From Desulfuromonadales bacterium (GTDB lineage Bacteria > Desulfobacterota > Desulfuromonadia > Desulfuromonadales > BM103), in NCBI GenBank assembly GCA_023701265.1, contig JAMPXI010000002.1:1-63440 (forward strand): 63,440 bases of DNA, given 5' to 3'. The position numbers and the translations under genes were made by a program. Positions 29,221 to 40,517 of this stretch are shown here, piece by piece (positions within the stretch are counted from its first letter, which is position 1; each line of letters opens with the position of its first letter). The notes under the pieces were generated by a model. It saw only the letters and a program-made list of their open reading frames with translations. It was not told where the DNA came from and searched no databases.

Positions 29221-29305
29221 AGGCAGCAAGTGGCGAGAGAGCGAGATAACGAGAAAAATCAAGAAATTGACTATCCCTCGTTGAGAGGGTTTCAAGGAGA
29301 GATGC

Positions 29306-30586
29306 ATGGGCCAGACCACAGCTGAAAAGATTTTCGCCGCGCACCTGCGCGATGAGCCGTTCCCGGGAACCAAAGTGCTGAATCTCGACCGGGTGTTCTG
29401 TCACGAGATCACCACCCCGGTGGCCATCGCCGACCTGGAATGGCGCGGCAAGGACCGGGTCTTCGATGCCGGCAAGATCAAGGCGGTCATCGACCACGTT
29501 ACCCCGTCCAAGGACAGCAAGACCGCACTGCAGGCCAAGATGCTGCGCGACTGGGCGCACCGGCACCAGATCAAGGACTTCTTCGACGTCGGCCGCAACG
29601 GCGTCTGCCACGCCATCTTCCCGGAGAAGGGCTACGTCCGCCCCGGCTTCACCGTGATCATGGGCGACTCGCACACCTGCACCCACGGGGCCTTCGGTGC
29701 GTTCGCCGCCGGGGTCGGTACGACCGACCTGGAAGTCGGCATCCTCAAGGGGGTGTGCGCCTTCCGCGAGCCGACGACGATCCGCGTCAACCTGACCGGC
29801 ATCCTGCAGCCGGGGGTGGTCGCCAAGGACGTGATCCTCTTCGTCATCGGCCAGCTCGGCGTCAACGGCGCCACCGACCGCGTGCTCGAATTCCACGGCC
29901 CGATCGTCGAGGCGATGAGCATGGATGCGCGCATGACCCTGTGCAACATGGCTATCGAAGCCGGCGGCACCTGTGGCATTTGCCAGCCGGATATGACCAC
30001 CGTCGATTACCTCTGGCCGTTCATCCAGGGGGAATTCGCCAGCAGGGACGCGGCACTGGCCGAATACCGGAAATGGTGCGCCGATGGTGATGCCGTTTAC
30101 GAAAAGGTGCTGACCTTCGATGTGTCGGCGCTGGAGCCGCAGGTGACCTACGGCTTCAAGCCGGATTGCGTCAAACCGGTCAGGGAGATGGCCGGCACGA
30201 AGGTCGATCAGGTCTACATCGGCACCTGCACCAACGGCCGTATCGAGGATCTGCGCCAGGCCGCCGAGGTGCTGAAAGGCCGTACGATCGCCGATTCGGT
30301 GCGCGGCATCGTCTCGCCGGCGACGCCGAAGATCTTCCAGGAGGCGCTGAACGAGGGGATCATCCAGATCTTCATGGATGCCGGCTTCTGTGTGACCAAC
30401 CCGACCTGCGGCGCCTGCCTCGGCATGAGCAACGGCGTCCTGGCCGAAGGGGAGGTGTGTGCCTCGACCAGCAACCGCAACTTCAACGGGCGGATGGGGA
30501 AGGGCGGCATGGTCCACCTGATGAGCCCGGCGTCCGCCGCGGCCGCGGCGGTCACCGGCGTCATCACCGACGCGCGGACGCTGTAA
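29306..30586 (+). CDS. leuC: 3-isopropylmalate dehydratase large subunit
   Basis: MGDSHTCTHGAFGAFAAGVGTTDLE, IGTCTNGRIEDL, NPTCGACLGMSNGVLA motifs. Confidence 0.96.
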   Translation: MGQTTAEKIFAAHLRDEPFPGTKVLNLDRVFCHEITTPVAIADLEWRGKDRVFDAGKIKAVIDHVTPSKDSKTALQAKMLRDWAHRHQIKDFFDVGRNGVCHAIFPEKGYVRPGFTVIMGDSHTCTHGAFGAFAAGVGTTDLEVGILKGVCAFREPTTIRVNLTGILQPGVVAKDVILFVIGQLGVNGATDRVLEFHGPIVEAMSMDARMTLCNMAIEAGGTCGICQPDMTTVDYLWPFIQGEFASRDAALAEYRKWCADGDAVYEKVLTFDVSALEPQVTYGFKPDCVKPVREMAGTKVDQVYIGTCTNGRIEDLRQAAEVLKGRTIADSVRGIVSPATPKIFQEALNEGIIQIFMDAGFCVTNPTCGACLGMSNGVLAEGEVCASTSNRNFNGRMGKGGMVHLMSPASAAAAAVTGVITDARTL

Positions 30587-30604
30587 ATCGGTTGAAACGA
30601 TGGC

Positions 30605-30653
30605 GTAGGGGCGCAATTCATTGCGTCCAGGGCGCGATAAATCGCGCCCCTAC
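30605..30653. repeat. GTAGGGGCG-family intergenic palindromic repeat, copy 1
   Basis: gtaggggcgcaattcattgcgtccagggcgcgataaatcgcgcccctac; related to 61682-61710. Confidence 0.75.
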
Positions 30654-30678
30654 ATGAATTATGTAAGGGAGAAACAAC

Positions 30679-31215
30679 ATGAAAAAAACCTTTGGCGGGC
30701 CCGCGATTTTCCTTGATCGGGCCGATATCAATACCGACGAGATCATTCCGGCCAAGTACCTGACCGAGGTGACCAAGGAGGCGCTCACGCCGTACTGCCT
30801 CGAAGATCTGAAGCTGGAAGGGTTCGACCCCAAGGGGGAAGAACTCAAACGCGCCAGGGTGGTTGTTTCCCGCGCCAACTTCGGCTGCGGTTCCTCCCGC
30901 GAGCACGCCCCCTGGGTCTTCGAGGTCAACGACATTCACACGATCATTGCCGAGAGCTACGCTCGCATCTTCCGGCAGAACATGTTCAACTGCGGGATGC
31001 TGGCCATCGAGCTGCCGGCCGCCGAAATCCAGCGCCTGTTTGATCTTGAAGAAGCTGCTGCCGGCAGGATCGAGATCGAGGTGCATCTTGATCGCCAGGA
31101 GTTGGTCGCGCAGGCTGCGGGGCGCAGCGAGTCCTTCCGTTTCGAGATCAGCCCTTTTGACAAGGCGCTGGTTCAGGCCGGCGGCTGGGTGGAATACGCC
31201 GACGCGCGGTATTGA
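30679..31215 (+). CDS. leuD: 3-isopropylmalate dehydratase small subunit
   Basis: DRADINTDEIIPAKYL, NFGCGSSREHAPW motifs. Confidence 0.95.
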   Translation: MKKTFGGPAIFLDRADINTDEIIPAKYLTEVTKEALTPYCLEDLKLEGFDPKGEELKRARVVVSRANFGCGSSREHAPWVFEVNDIHTIIAESYARIFRQNMFNCGMLAIELPAAEIQRLFDLEEAAAGRIEIEVHLDRQELVAQAAGRSESFRFEISPFDKALVQAGGWVEYADARY

Positions 31216-31243
31216 GACCGTCTCTGCTTTGTGCGTCACCGTG

Positions 31244-31276
31244 GCGCCCGGGTTGAAATGGCCCGGGCGTCTTTAT
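31244..31276 (+). terminator. Probable terminator after leuD
   Basis: cgcccggg-ttgaaatgg-cccgggcg then tctttattt. Confidence 0.6.
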
Positions 31277-31345
31277 TTGCCGGGTTTACCGCCGCCGCCG
31301 ATCGCTTTACAATGCCCTCGGCATAACCCGCGAGAGGAGAGGCCC

Positions 31346-31699
31346 TTGAAAATCGACTATCAGACAGATCCCGCGACCATCAGTCAGGGGCTGGTCAAGG
31401 TCCGCAAAAGCCGCTGGATCTTGTGGTCTGCGATTATCATCTATGTGCCGGGCCTGGTGATCGCTCTGCAACTGAACCTTTCAACTGCCGCCATGACCAA
31501 GCTGTTTGGCCTCTGGGTCGTTCTGCTTTGTGTTGCCGTAGGGCTGGCGACCGTCGTCAAATGCCCGCGCTGCCGCAACAGTTTTCACACGCACGGTCCT
31601 ACCTTCCTGCCGGTGCGCAAATGCGTCCATTGCAGTTTGCCGGTCAATGCGGACAAAACTCGAAAAACCTCCATCTCCTCCGAGCACCCGCCTGTCTGA
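31346..31699 (+). CDS. Small two-TM protein with C-terminal zinc-ribbon-like CxxC pairs
   Basis: TTG start after gagaggaga; CPRCRNSFH...KCVHCSLPVNADK. Confidence 0.6.
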   Translation: MKIDYQTDPATISQGLVKVRKSRWILWSAIIIYVPGLVIALQLNLSTAAMTKLFGLWVVLLCVAVGLATVVKCPRCRNSFHTHGPTFLPVRKCVHCSLPVNADKTRKTSISSEHPPV

Positions 31700-31779
31700 T
31701 CAGATGCATTCATTTTAACTTGTCCGACAGCGGCGCTTTGTGCTAGCAGTGCGGAACTTTGCACGGAGGCACCGCACGA

Positions 31780-33414
<1,635 letters not shown>

Positions 33415-33417
33415 ATC

Positions 33418-33446
33418 TTGACAATCTGTCCCTGGAGTGCTAAAAG
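33418..33446 (+). promoter_or_regulatory. Putative sigma70 promoter for ndk
   Basis: TTGACA-N17-TAAAAG. Confidence 0.5.
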
Positions 33447-33487
33447 CGCGGGACTTTCAACAACCAACTGAAACCTGGAGGATAGTG

Positions 33488-33901
33488 ATGGAACAGACAT
33501 TTGCGATCATCAAACCGGATGCCTTTGCCGCTGGCGATGCCGGCAGGATCCTGGCGCGCATCTACGCCGAGGGGTTCAAGGTCGTCGGCCTGAAGAAGCT
33601 GTACATGAGCAAGGTAGAAGCCGAAGGGTTCTACTATGTGCACAAGGAACGCCCGTTTTTCGGCGAACTGACCAGCTTTATGAGCAGCGGCCCGTGCGTG
33701 GTCATGGTGCTGGAAGCTCCAGGTGCCATCAAGAAGTGGCGCGATCTGATGGGCGCCACCAACCCGGCCCAGGCCGAGGCCGGCACCCTGCGCAAGGAGT
33801 TCGGCAAGTCGATCGGCGAGAACGCCACCCACGGTTCCGACGCTCCGGAAACCGCGGCCTTCGAAATCCCCTACTTCTTCTCCGGGCTGGAACTGCTTTA
33901 A
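33488..33901 (+). CDS. ndk: Nucleoside-diphosphate kinase
   Basis: [10 protein letters not shown]...[31 protein letters not shown]. Confidence 0.97.
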   Translation: MEQTFAIIKPDAFAAGDAGRILARIYAEGFKVVGLKKLYMSKVEAEGFYYVHKERPFFGELTSFMSSGPCVVMVLEAPGAIKKWRDLMGATNPAQAEAGTLRKEFGKSIGENATHGSDAPETAAFEIPYFFSGLELL

Positions 33902-33927
33902 TCAGCCCTTTTCAGTTGAGTTCACCC

Positions 33928-33964
33928 GGCCCGGCGGCTACAATCGCCGGGCCGTTGTTTTTTA
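33928..33964 (+). terminator. Rho-independent terminator after ndk
   Basis: ggcccggcg-gctacaat-cgccgggcc then gttgttttttat. Confidence 0.8.
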
Positions 33965-33984
33965 TCTCACGGATTTTTTTCTAA

Positions 33985-35028
33985 ATGAATAATTCTCTGG
34001 TCGATCTGAAAAATCTTTCCCCTGCCGAACTGGAGCAATTTCTTGCCGGGCTCGGCAAGGAGCGCTTCCGCGCCGGACAGCTGATGCGCTGGATCTACCT
34101 GCGCGGTGTGAGCGATTTCACGGCCATGACTGACCTGGCCAAAGCGTTTCGTGCCGAGTTGGAAGAGCGGGCGGTCGTTTCGACCTTCTCAATCGAAGCC
34201 GAGGAGATCAGTTCCGACGGCACCCGCAAGTTCCTCTTCCGGCTTGCGGATGGGCAGAGCGTCGAGACCGTGCTGATCCCGATGGACGAGGGGCGGGCGA
34301 CGCTGTGCGTCTCGACCCAGGTCGGCTGCGCCATGCAGTGCGCCTTCTGCCTGACTGGCACCTTTGGCCTGACCCGTAATCTGACCGCCGCGGAGATTGT
34401 CAACCAGGTGTGCGCGGTACGGACACGTTTTCCGGTGGACAATATCGTGCTGATGGGGATGGGGGAGCCGCTGCATAATCTGGACAACGTGGTGCGGGCT
34501 CTGGAGATCTTCTACAGCGCGTCCGGATTTGACTACAGCCCACGTAAAGTGACGCTTTCCACCTCGGGGCTGGTGCCGGAGATGCTGGAACTTGGCCAAC
34601 GCATCCGCGTCAACCTGGCGGTGTCGCTCAATGCCACCACCGATGCGGTGCGCAACGAGCTGATGCCGATCAACCGCCGCTACCCGCTGGCGGAACTGAT
34701 GCGCGCCTGTCGTGAGTATCCCCTGTTGCCGCGTCAGCGCATTACCTTCGAGTACATCCTGATTCGCGGCGTCAACGACTCGCTCGAAGATGCCAAGCGC
34801 CTGGTGAAGCTGCTGCACGGGGTCAAGTGCAAGGTCAACCTGATCCCATTCAATGAGCATGCCGGTTCGGCGTTTCGGGCACCGGACGGAGCGACGATCG
34901 AGGCGTTCCAACGCCACCTGCTCGACCGCGACATTGTTGCCATCCGCCGTGCCAGCAAAGGGCAGGATATTTCGGCAGCCTGCGGCCAGTTGAAGGGCAG
35001 GCTGGAAGAGTTGAAGCTGTTGACTTAG
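33985..35028 (+). CDS. rlmN: 23S rRNA (adenine(2503)-C(2))-methyltransferase, radical SAM
   Basis: [11 protein letters not shown] radical SAM motif, [34 protein letters not shown]. Confidence 0.96.
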   Translation: MNNSLVDLKNLSPAELEQFLAGLGKERFRAGQLMRWIYLRGVSDFTAMTDLAKAFRAELEERAVVSTFSIEAEEISSDGTRKFLFRLADGQSVETVLIPMDEGRATLCVSTQVGCAMQCAFCLTGTFGLTRNLTAAEIVNQVCAVRTRFPVDNIVLMGMGEPLHNLDNVVRALEIFYSASGFDYSPRKVTLSTSGLVPEMLELGQRIRVNLAVSLNATTDAVRNELMPINRRYPLAELMRACREYPLLPRQRITFEYILIRGVNDSLEDAKRLVKLLHGVKCKVNLIPFNEHAGSAFRAPDGATIEAFQRHLLDRDIVAIRRASKGQDISAACGQLKGRLEELKLLT

Positions 35029-35035
35029 AAGACAG

Positions 35036-35103
35036 AGCCACACGCCAGGGCGCAAGAAGAAGCTTTTTCTTTACTCTTGGCGCTTGAGTCTTGAATCCCG
35101 ATT
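35036..35103. repeat. Dispersed intergenic repeat, copy 2
   Basis: gccacacgccagggcgcaag...actcttggcgcttgagtcttgaatcccg; similar to 26247-26318. Confidence 0.4.
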
Positions 35104-35118
35104 CTGAAGGAGTTCCCC

Positions 35119-35991
35119 ATGTCTCCAATAACCATCGGCGTCATCGGCGGCAGCGGTCTGTATGAAATCGAAGGGCTGACCGACCTGCAGGAAGTGTCCC
35201 TTGACACCCCCTTTGGTGCACCGAGTGACAACTATGTCACCGGAATGCTTGAGGGGGTGAAGCTGGTTTTTCTGCCGCGCCACGGCAAAGGGCACCGTCT
35301 GCTCCCTTCGGAGGTTCCCTATCGCGCCAACATCTACGGAATGAAAAAACTCGGGGTACAGAGGATCATTTCGATTTCGGCTGTCGGCAGCATGAAGGAA
35401 GCGATTGCGCCGGGGCACATCGTCATTCCCGACCAGTTCTTCGACCGCACCCAGGGGAAGCGTGCCTCGACCTTTTTTGGCGATGGCGTGGTTGCCCACG
35501 TGCAGTTCGCCGATCCGGTCTGCCATGGCCTCTCTGCCGTGCTGACCGATGCCGCCCGCAAGGTTGGCGCCACCGTGCACCAGGGAGGGACGTACATCTG
35601 CATCGAAGGGCCGAATTTTTCGACGCGCGCCGAATCGAACATCTTCCGAAGTTGGGGGGTCGACGTCATCGGCATGACCAATATCCCGGAGGCGCGCCTC
35701 GCCCGCGAAGCGGAAATCTGCTATGCCACCGTGGCGTTGGCCACTGACTACGATTGCTGGCACGAGGCTCATGACGATGTGTCGATCGATGCGATCCTGG
35801 AAATTATCCGGCAGAACGTGACCACTGCCCGCAACATTGTCAAGCAGGCTGCGCAGGCCCTGAAGCAACCACCCGCCTGTGGCTGCGGCGAGGCCCTTAA
35901 ATATGCGGTCATCACCGATCCGGCCAGGATTCCGGCGCGGACCCGCGCCAATCTCGACCTGCTGATCGGGCGTCACTTGCCGAAGCCATGA
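35119..35991 (+). CDS. mtnP: S-methyl-5'-thioadenosine phosphorylase
   Basis: IGVIGGSGLYEI, ISISAVGSMKEAIAPGHIVIPDQFFDRT, EGPNFSTRAESN, DYDCWHE. Confidence 0.94.
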   Translation: MSPITIGVIGGSGLYEIEGLTDLQEVSLDTPFGAPSDNYVTGMLEGVKLVFLPRHGKGHRLLPSEVPYRANIYGMKKLGVQRIISISAVGSMKEAIAPGHIVIPDQFFDRTQGKRASTFFGDGVVAHVQFADPVCHGLSAVLTDAARKVGATVHQGGTYICIEGPNFSTRAESNIFRSWGVDVIGMTNIPEARLAREAEICYATVALATDYDCWHEAHDDVSIDAILEIIRQNVTTARNIVKQAAQALKQPPACGCGEALKYAVITDPARIPARTRANLDLLIGRHLPKP

Positions 35992-36079
35992 CGGCACAGT
36001 CGTGTTGAGTGATTGCTAAATTGCGTTTGATTTGCTTTAATAAACAAATTGCCAATATTCTTGAAGGGATATTGCTTCA

Positions 36080-36991
36080 GTGGACATTCTGGTTGTTGGT
36101 TCGGTAGCGTTCGATACGGTGGAAACCCCCTTTGGCCATGGGCATGAAGTCCTGGGCGGTTCGGCGACCTATTTTTCAACGTCAGCCAGCTTTTTTACCG
36201 GCGTTCGCCTGGTTGCCGTGGTTGGTGAGGACTTCCCTGATGAGCACCGTTCCTTTCTGTCCTCACGCAACATCGATCTGACGGGGCTGCAGGTTGCACC
36301 CGGAAGAACCTTCCGCTGGAAAGGGCGCTACGGCTACGATCTCAACGAAGCGCAGACGCTTGAAACCCATCTTAACGTCTTTGAAGGCTTTCAGCCCAAG
36401 CTACCTGAAGACTTCCGCGATGCCGAGGTGGTTTTCCTGGCCAACATCGATCCGGAGCTGCAGATGGAGGTCATGCGTCAGGTCAAGCGCCCGCGCCTGA
36501 TCGCCTGCGATACCATGAACTTCTGGATTGGCGGCAAACGGGATGCGCTCGTACGTACTCTCGATCAGGTCGATATCCTGATCATCAATGAGGGGGAAAC
36601 CCGTCAGTTGGCCAATGAGCCCAATCTGGTCAAGGCTGCCAAGGCGATCCTTGCGCTCGGCCCCAAGACCCTGGTCGTCAAACGCGGCGAATACGGGGTG
36701 TTGGTGTTTGGCGAACACAGCGTCTTCTCAATCCCGGCCTATCCGCTTGAAGAGGTATTCGATCCGACCGGCGCCGGGGACACTTTTGCCGGGGGCTTTG
36801 TCGGTTACCTTGCGGCAACTGGAAGCTTTACCGATGCGGCGATACGCAAGGCCACCGTGTTCGGCAGTGTGATGGCATCGTTCACCGTCGAGGATTTCAG
36901 CCTCAACCGCCTGCGTAGCGTGTCCTGGCAGGAAATCGAGGATCGCTTCCGCAGGTTTCAGGCATTGACTGCGTTTGAAGGGCTCGATTGA
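36080..36991 (+). CDS. PfkB-family sugar/nucleoside kinase
   Basis: GTG start; VLGGSATYFSTSASFF N-terminal and DPTGAGDTFAGGFVGYLA PfkB signature. Confidence 0.92.
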   Translation: MDILVVGSVAFDTVETPFGHGHEVLGGSATYFSTSASFFTGVRLVAVVGEDFPDEHRSFLSSRNIDLTGLQVAPGRTFRWKGRYGYDLNEAQTLETHLNVFEGFQPKLPEDFRDAEVVFLANIDPELQMEVMRQVKRPRLIACDTMNFWIGGKRDALVRTLDQVDILIINEGETRQLANEPNLVKAAKAILALGPKTLVVKRGEYGVLVFGEHSVFSIPAYPLEEVFDPTGAGDTFAGGFVGYLAATGSFTDAAIRKATVFGSVMASFTVEDFSLNRLRSVSWQEIEDRFRRFQALTAFEGLD

Positions 36992-37000
36992 GCCTGGGAG

Positions 37001-37723
37001 GTGCCGATGTTCCAATGGGACAAGACAATCAAGAGCATGGGCGTGCCGGTGGAGGAAGTTGTTCACCTGCACCGGTCCATGCGCGACGTGCAACTTGCCT
37101 TGCCCGGGTTGCCCGCCCAAGAGGCAACAGCTTACCTTTGCCAGCATAAGACATCCCAAGGCGTTGGTACGATTATCGCGTTTCATCTGCACAAAAGCAG
37201 TCAGCTGGCATTCTACGTCGATTCGCCAATTGTGGTTGCTGCCGGCAAAGCCGACGCAATCCTTGATCAAACCCTGATGTTTGTAGAATCGATGGGTTTT
37301 CTGATGACCGACCTCGACATTCATCTCCTGAGTGTCTCGGACAAGGTAATGCTGTGGTCATCACTGCCTCTGCAGAATGGTCTCCAGGAAGCGGAGAAAA
37401 GTACTCCGCCAAAAGCTGCGGCAGCGACGCCTGTTCAGAAAGCACCACCTGCGGTCATGCCAGCGGTACCGAAAATTGCTCTGCCCGATGAGAAGATCGT
37501 CCCAGCCGTCACCGTGGCGGAACAAAGGCAACAGGAAGATTTGCCTGCCGAGACAGAAGCAAACGGGCAGGCAAATGTTGATGATCTTCTGGCTGCCGTT
37601 GAGGAGTTGCGCACCCGGCGTCCCGGTGTTCGCTCCCGTAAAAAACCACCTAGCCCGGACGAACTGAATCGCCGCCGTCTGGAACTGCGTGAAAGCGTCG
37701 GAAGAATTCTGGCGTCCCTCTAA
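37001..37723 (+). CDS. Hypothetical protein: about 115-aa globular N-terminus, disordered Pro/Ala linker, charged C-terminus
   Basis: Long ORF in operon spacing between pfkB and a TPR gene. Confidence 0.6.
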   Translation: MPMFQWDKTIKSMGVPVEEVVHLHRSMRDVQLALPGLPAQEATAYLCQHKTSQGVGTIIAFHLHKSSQLAFYVDSPIVVAAGKADAILDQTLMFVESMGFLMTDLDIHLLSVSDKVMLWSSLPLQNGLQEAEKSTPPKAAAATPVQKAPPAVMPAVPKIALPDEKIVPAVTVAEQRQQEDLPAETEANGQANVDDLLAAVEELRTRRPGVRSRKKPPSPDELNRRRLELRESVGRILASL

Positions 37724-37745
37724 CCGGTGATTCCAAGGTGGCCGT

Positions 37746-38498
37746 ATGGCTCTGCGTCTGATTTTCCCGGTTATTCTTCTGCTCACCCAGTTGTCTGCCT
37801 GTATGCCGACCCAGGGCAGCAGCCCCGAGCAGGAAGCCAAATCACACTACCTCCTCGGGATATCGGCCCTTGCCGAAAACAACCCCACCATGGCGCTTCA
37901 GGAATTTTTGCTGGCTGAAAAAGCTGATTCCCGGAATGCGGATATTCAAGCGGGGCTGGCTCGAGCGTATTTGGGGAAGCGGGCCTACGATCTTGCCGAA
38001 AAACATTTCAAGAACGCAATTGAGCTGAGTGACGGGGCACCGCAGTATTACAATAATCTCGGCGCCCTCTACCTGACAATGGATCGCTTTGATGATGCGA
38101 TCGTTGCCTTTCGCAAGGCTGCGGAAAATCTGCTGTTTGCTACGCCGGAAGTGGCTTGGACCGGAATCGGGGTTGCTTACTTCCAAAAACTCGATTACGC
38201 CGCCGCCGAGAAAAACTACAAAAAGGCCCTTGATCTGAACGCGGGTTATTTCCAGGCGTTCTACCGGTTGGGAGAACTTTACTATAATCAGGACCGTCAG
38301 GCCGAAGCGTTAAATGCGTTTTCCAAGACAGTCGAACTTGCACCTCGTTTTGCCTTGGGGCAGTATTGGCTTGGCCTGACCGCCATGAAGTCCCGCGACC
38401 CTGAACGTGCCCGTCGGGCGTTCCAGGAAACCATTAAACTGGCGCCAGACAGCGAGCAGGCGCGTTTGGCCAGAAATTACCTGAAAATCCTGCAATAA
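37746..38498 (+). CDS. TPR lipoprotein, PilF/PilW-like type IV pilus biogenesis factor
   Basis: Lipobox QLSAC, five to six TPRs, immediately upstream of rodZ. Confidence 0.75.
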   Translation: MALRLIFPVILLLTQLSACMPTQGSSPEQEAKSHYLLGISALAENNPTMALQEFLLAEKADSRNADIQAGLARAYLGKRAYDLAEKHFKNAIELSDGAPQYYNNLGALYLTMDRFDDAIVAFRKAAENLLFATPEVAWTGIGVAYFQKLDYAAAEKNYKKALDLNAGYFQAFYRLGELYYNQDRQAEALNAFSKTVELAPRFALGQYWLGLTAMKSRDPERARRAFQETIKLAPDSEQARLARNYLKILQ

Positions 38499-38501
38499 CT
38501 A

Positions 38502-39323
38502 TTGCCTATGTCCGAAATTAATCAGTTGAGATTTGGTGCCGCTCTCCGTCAGCGTCGTGAAGAGTTGAAGCTGTCGCTGGATGATGTGGCGGCCAGTACC
38601 AGGATTCGCAAGACTTACCTGCATGCGCTTGAGGAAGAAAACCTGGGAGCGCTCCCCGGGCTCGCCTATACGATCGGTTTTCTCCGCATCTACGCCCGGC
38701 AATTGGGATTGCCGGCGGAGCCTCTGCTCTCATCTCTGGCTGGCACCAACGCAGATGATGATCGTGCCGGTTTGCCATCGATCGGTGGAGATTATTCTCA
38801 GCCTTCCAGAAAAAGCGGAAGAAAAGGGAAGGGCGGCAGGCTTTTGCTGTTGCTGCTTATCCTTCTGTTGGTAGCAGTTGGAGCTACCTACCTGTTTATG
38901 AAGCCGGGAATTCCGGTCGTTCCGTCGTCGCAGGTTACAACGGCGCCGCCGGAGAGTGCGCCGATACCGACAGCTCCCAAGCCCCAACCCCCGGCAGCCT
39001 CACCTGCGGCAGAACAGCCGCCGGCTCCGGAACAGCCGGCGGTTCCTGTTGCCGAACTTCCGGTTCTCCCCGCAGGAGGTGCTGTGGTGCGCATGCTGCC
39101 TGGCTCTGCCGGGGTCATGAAAGTATCCCTCGACAATCAGGAGACGCGCGAATACCAACTTCTGCCTGAACAGTCGCTGAACTGGAAAGTCACGCAAAGC
39201 CTGGCCTGTGAACTCTCTGCGCCGGGGTTGGTTCGTGTCTGGGTCGATCAGCAGGAAGTTGCAGTGGCCGAATATCCCGCATTTTTATTGAAGGTCGGTG
39301 CCCATCAGGAAAGGCGTCCATGA
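38502..39323 (+). CDS. rodZ: RodZ-like HTH/TM protein with C-terminal DUF4115
   Basis: FGAALRQRREELKLSLDDVAASTRIRKTYLHALEEEN, single TM, Pro/Ala linker, C-terminal beta domain. Confidence 0.85.
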   Translation: MPMSEINQLRFGAALRQRREELKLSLDDVAASTRIRKTYLHALEEENLGALPGLAYTIGFLRIYARQLGLPAEPLLSSLAGTNADDDRAGLPSIGGDYSQPSRKSGRKGKGGRLLLLLLILLLVAVGATYLFMKPGIPVVPSSQVTTAPPESAPIPTAPKPQPPAASPAAEQPPAPEQPAVPVAELPVLPAGGAVVRMLPGSAGVMKVSLDNQETREYQLLPEQSLNWKVTQSLACELSAPGLVRVWVDQQEVAVAEYPAFLLKVGAHQERRP

Positions 39324-39874
39324 TCATCGTCTGTCCGCAATGTCAGGCGCGTTATCGCATCAACCCTTCGACCGGCGACAAAGCCACTGTCCGGGTAAAA
39401 TGTCCCGGGTGTCAGCATACGTTTGAAGCCAGACTTGAGACAAAGACTGCAATGCCGCCGGTGGTGGCCCCCGCTGCTGTGCCTCCGGTCGTTGCGGACC
39501 TTGCCAAGCCCCTCGTGCTGATTGTCGATGATGCACGTTTTTTCCGGGAGATGATTTGCGATCTGCTGGCTGGTCTGCCGATCCGCATGGAAACTGCCGC
39601 TGATGGTCATGAGGCTTTGCAGAAAATCGAGTCTCTGCATCCGGCCCTGCTGCTGCTGGATCTGAACATCCCCGGCATGAGCGGGCATGAACTGATTGCC
39701 GCCGTCCGTCAGCGTCCCGACAGCCAACAGATCCATATCCTGGCTATGAGCGGTGTTCAGCGAGGCGAAGAAGTCGCCCAGACTGTCCGGAGGCTCGGGG
39801 CTGACGATTTCATTAATAAATCGTTCAAGCCGCGCGATCTGCAGGAGCGTATTCGCCAGCTGCTGAAACTCTGA
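39320..39874 (+). CDS. MJ0042-type zinc-finger/response-regulator receiver fusion
   Basis: IIVCPQCQARYRI...VRVKCPGCQHTFEA plus REC (IVDDARFFREM, LLLDLNIPGMSG, K in INKSF). Confidence 0.85.
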   Translation: MIIVCPQCQARYRINPSTGDKATVRVKCPGCQHTFEARLETKTAMPPVVAPAAVPPVVADLAKPLVLIVDDARFFREMICDLLAGLPIRMETAADGHEALQKIESLHPALLLLDLNIPGMSGHELIAAVRQRPDSQQIHILAMSGVQRGEEVAQTVRRLGADDFINKSFKPRDLQERIRQLLKL

Positions 39875-40043
39875 TTAGACACCCCCGCAAATCTCCCCTG
39901 TCACGCGGTGTCCCGCTGCGTTTACCCTGAAATGTCTGCAGTTTGAACAGCCCTTTCAGCCGGGTATCGGGATGATTAAACTTTTGGTTGATAACCTGTC
40001 AATTTGCCATGTTTTTTCTGTCTGAGGTGGGGTGTCGGGAAGC

Positions 40044-40071
40044 TTGACAGCTGTCCCGCCCATGCTAGACT
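40044..40071 (+). promoter_or_regulatory. Putative sigma70 promoter
   Basis: TTGACA-N16-TAGACT with TG extension, upstream of the REC gene. Confidence 0.55.
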
Positions 40072-40089
40072 TCGCCTAAACCACATGGA

Positions 40090-40491
40090 ATGGAGCGGGC
40101 TTTGGGCAAACAGGCCAAACGCATACTCGTTGTCGATGACGAAGAAAACACCAGGCTTGGTTTAAGCAAATTGCTGAGTCAGGAGGGTTTTGTCGTCGAT
40201 CTTGCCGCCAACGGGACGGAAGCCCTGGATTTGCTGCGCAGGCAGCGGTTCAACCTGGTGATCAGCGACATCAATATGCCTGATATGAACGGCATTGCCT
40301 TTCTTCGCGAAATCAGCCGGCGTTTTCCAAGCACCAATGTCATCATGATTACCGCGTATGGGGGGGTAGAATCGTATCTTGAGGCGATGAACCTTGGTGC
40401 TCTCGAATACCTCCATAAACCGGTTCGTCTTGACGAGTTGCGATCAGTCATGAAAAAAGTTTTCAACAGCAGCAGCGCGGTATTGTCCTGA
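40090..40491 (+). CDS. Stand-alone response regulator receiver protein
   Basis: ILVVDDEENTRLGLSKLL...VISDINMPDMNG...HKPVRLDEL. Confidence 0.93.
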   Translation: MERALGKQAKRILVVDDEENTRLGLSKLLSQEGFVVDLAANGTEALDLLRRQRFNLVISDINMPDMNGIAFLREISRRFPSTNVIMITAYGGVESYLEAMNLGALEYLHKPVRLDELRSVMKKVFNSSSAVLS

Positions 40492-40517
40492 GGCAATAGC
40501 CCTTTCGGGAGGCGGAA

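Noticed and set aside
29165-30616. 483-aa minus-strand ORF antisense to leuC
   Set aside because: Shadow ORF; leuC motifs on the plus strand are unambiguous
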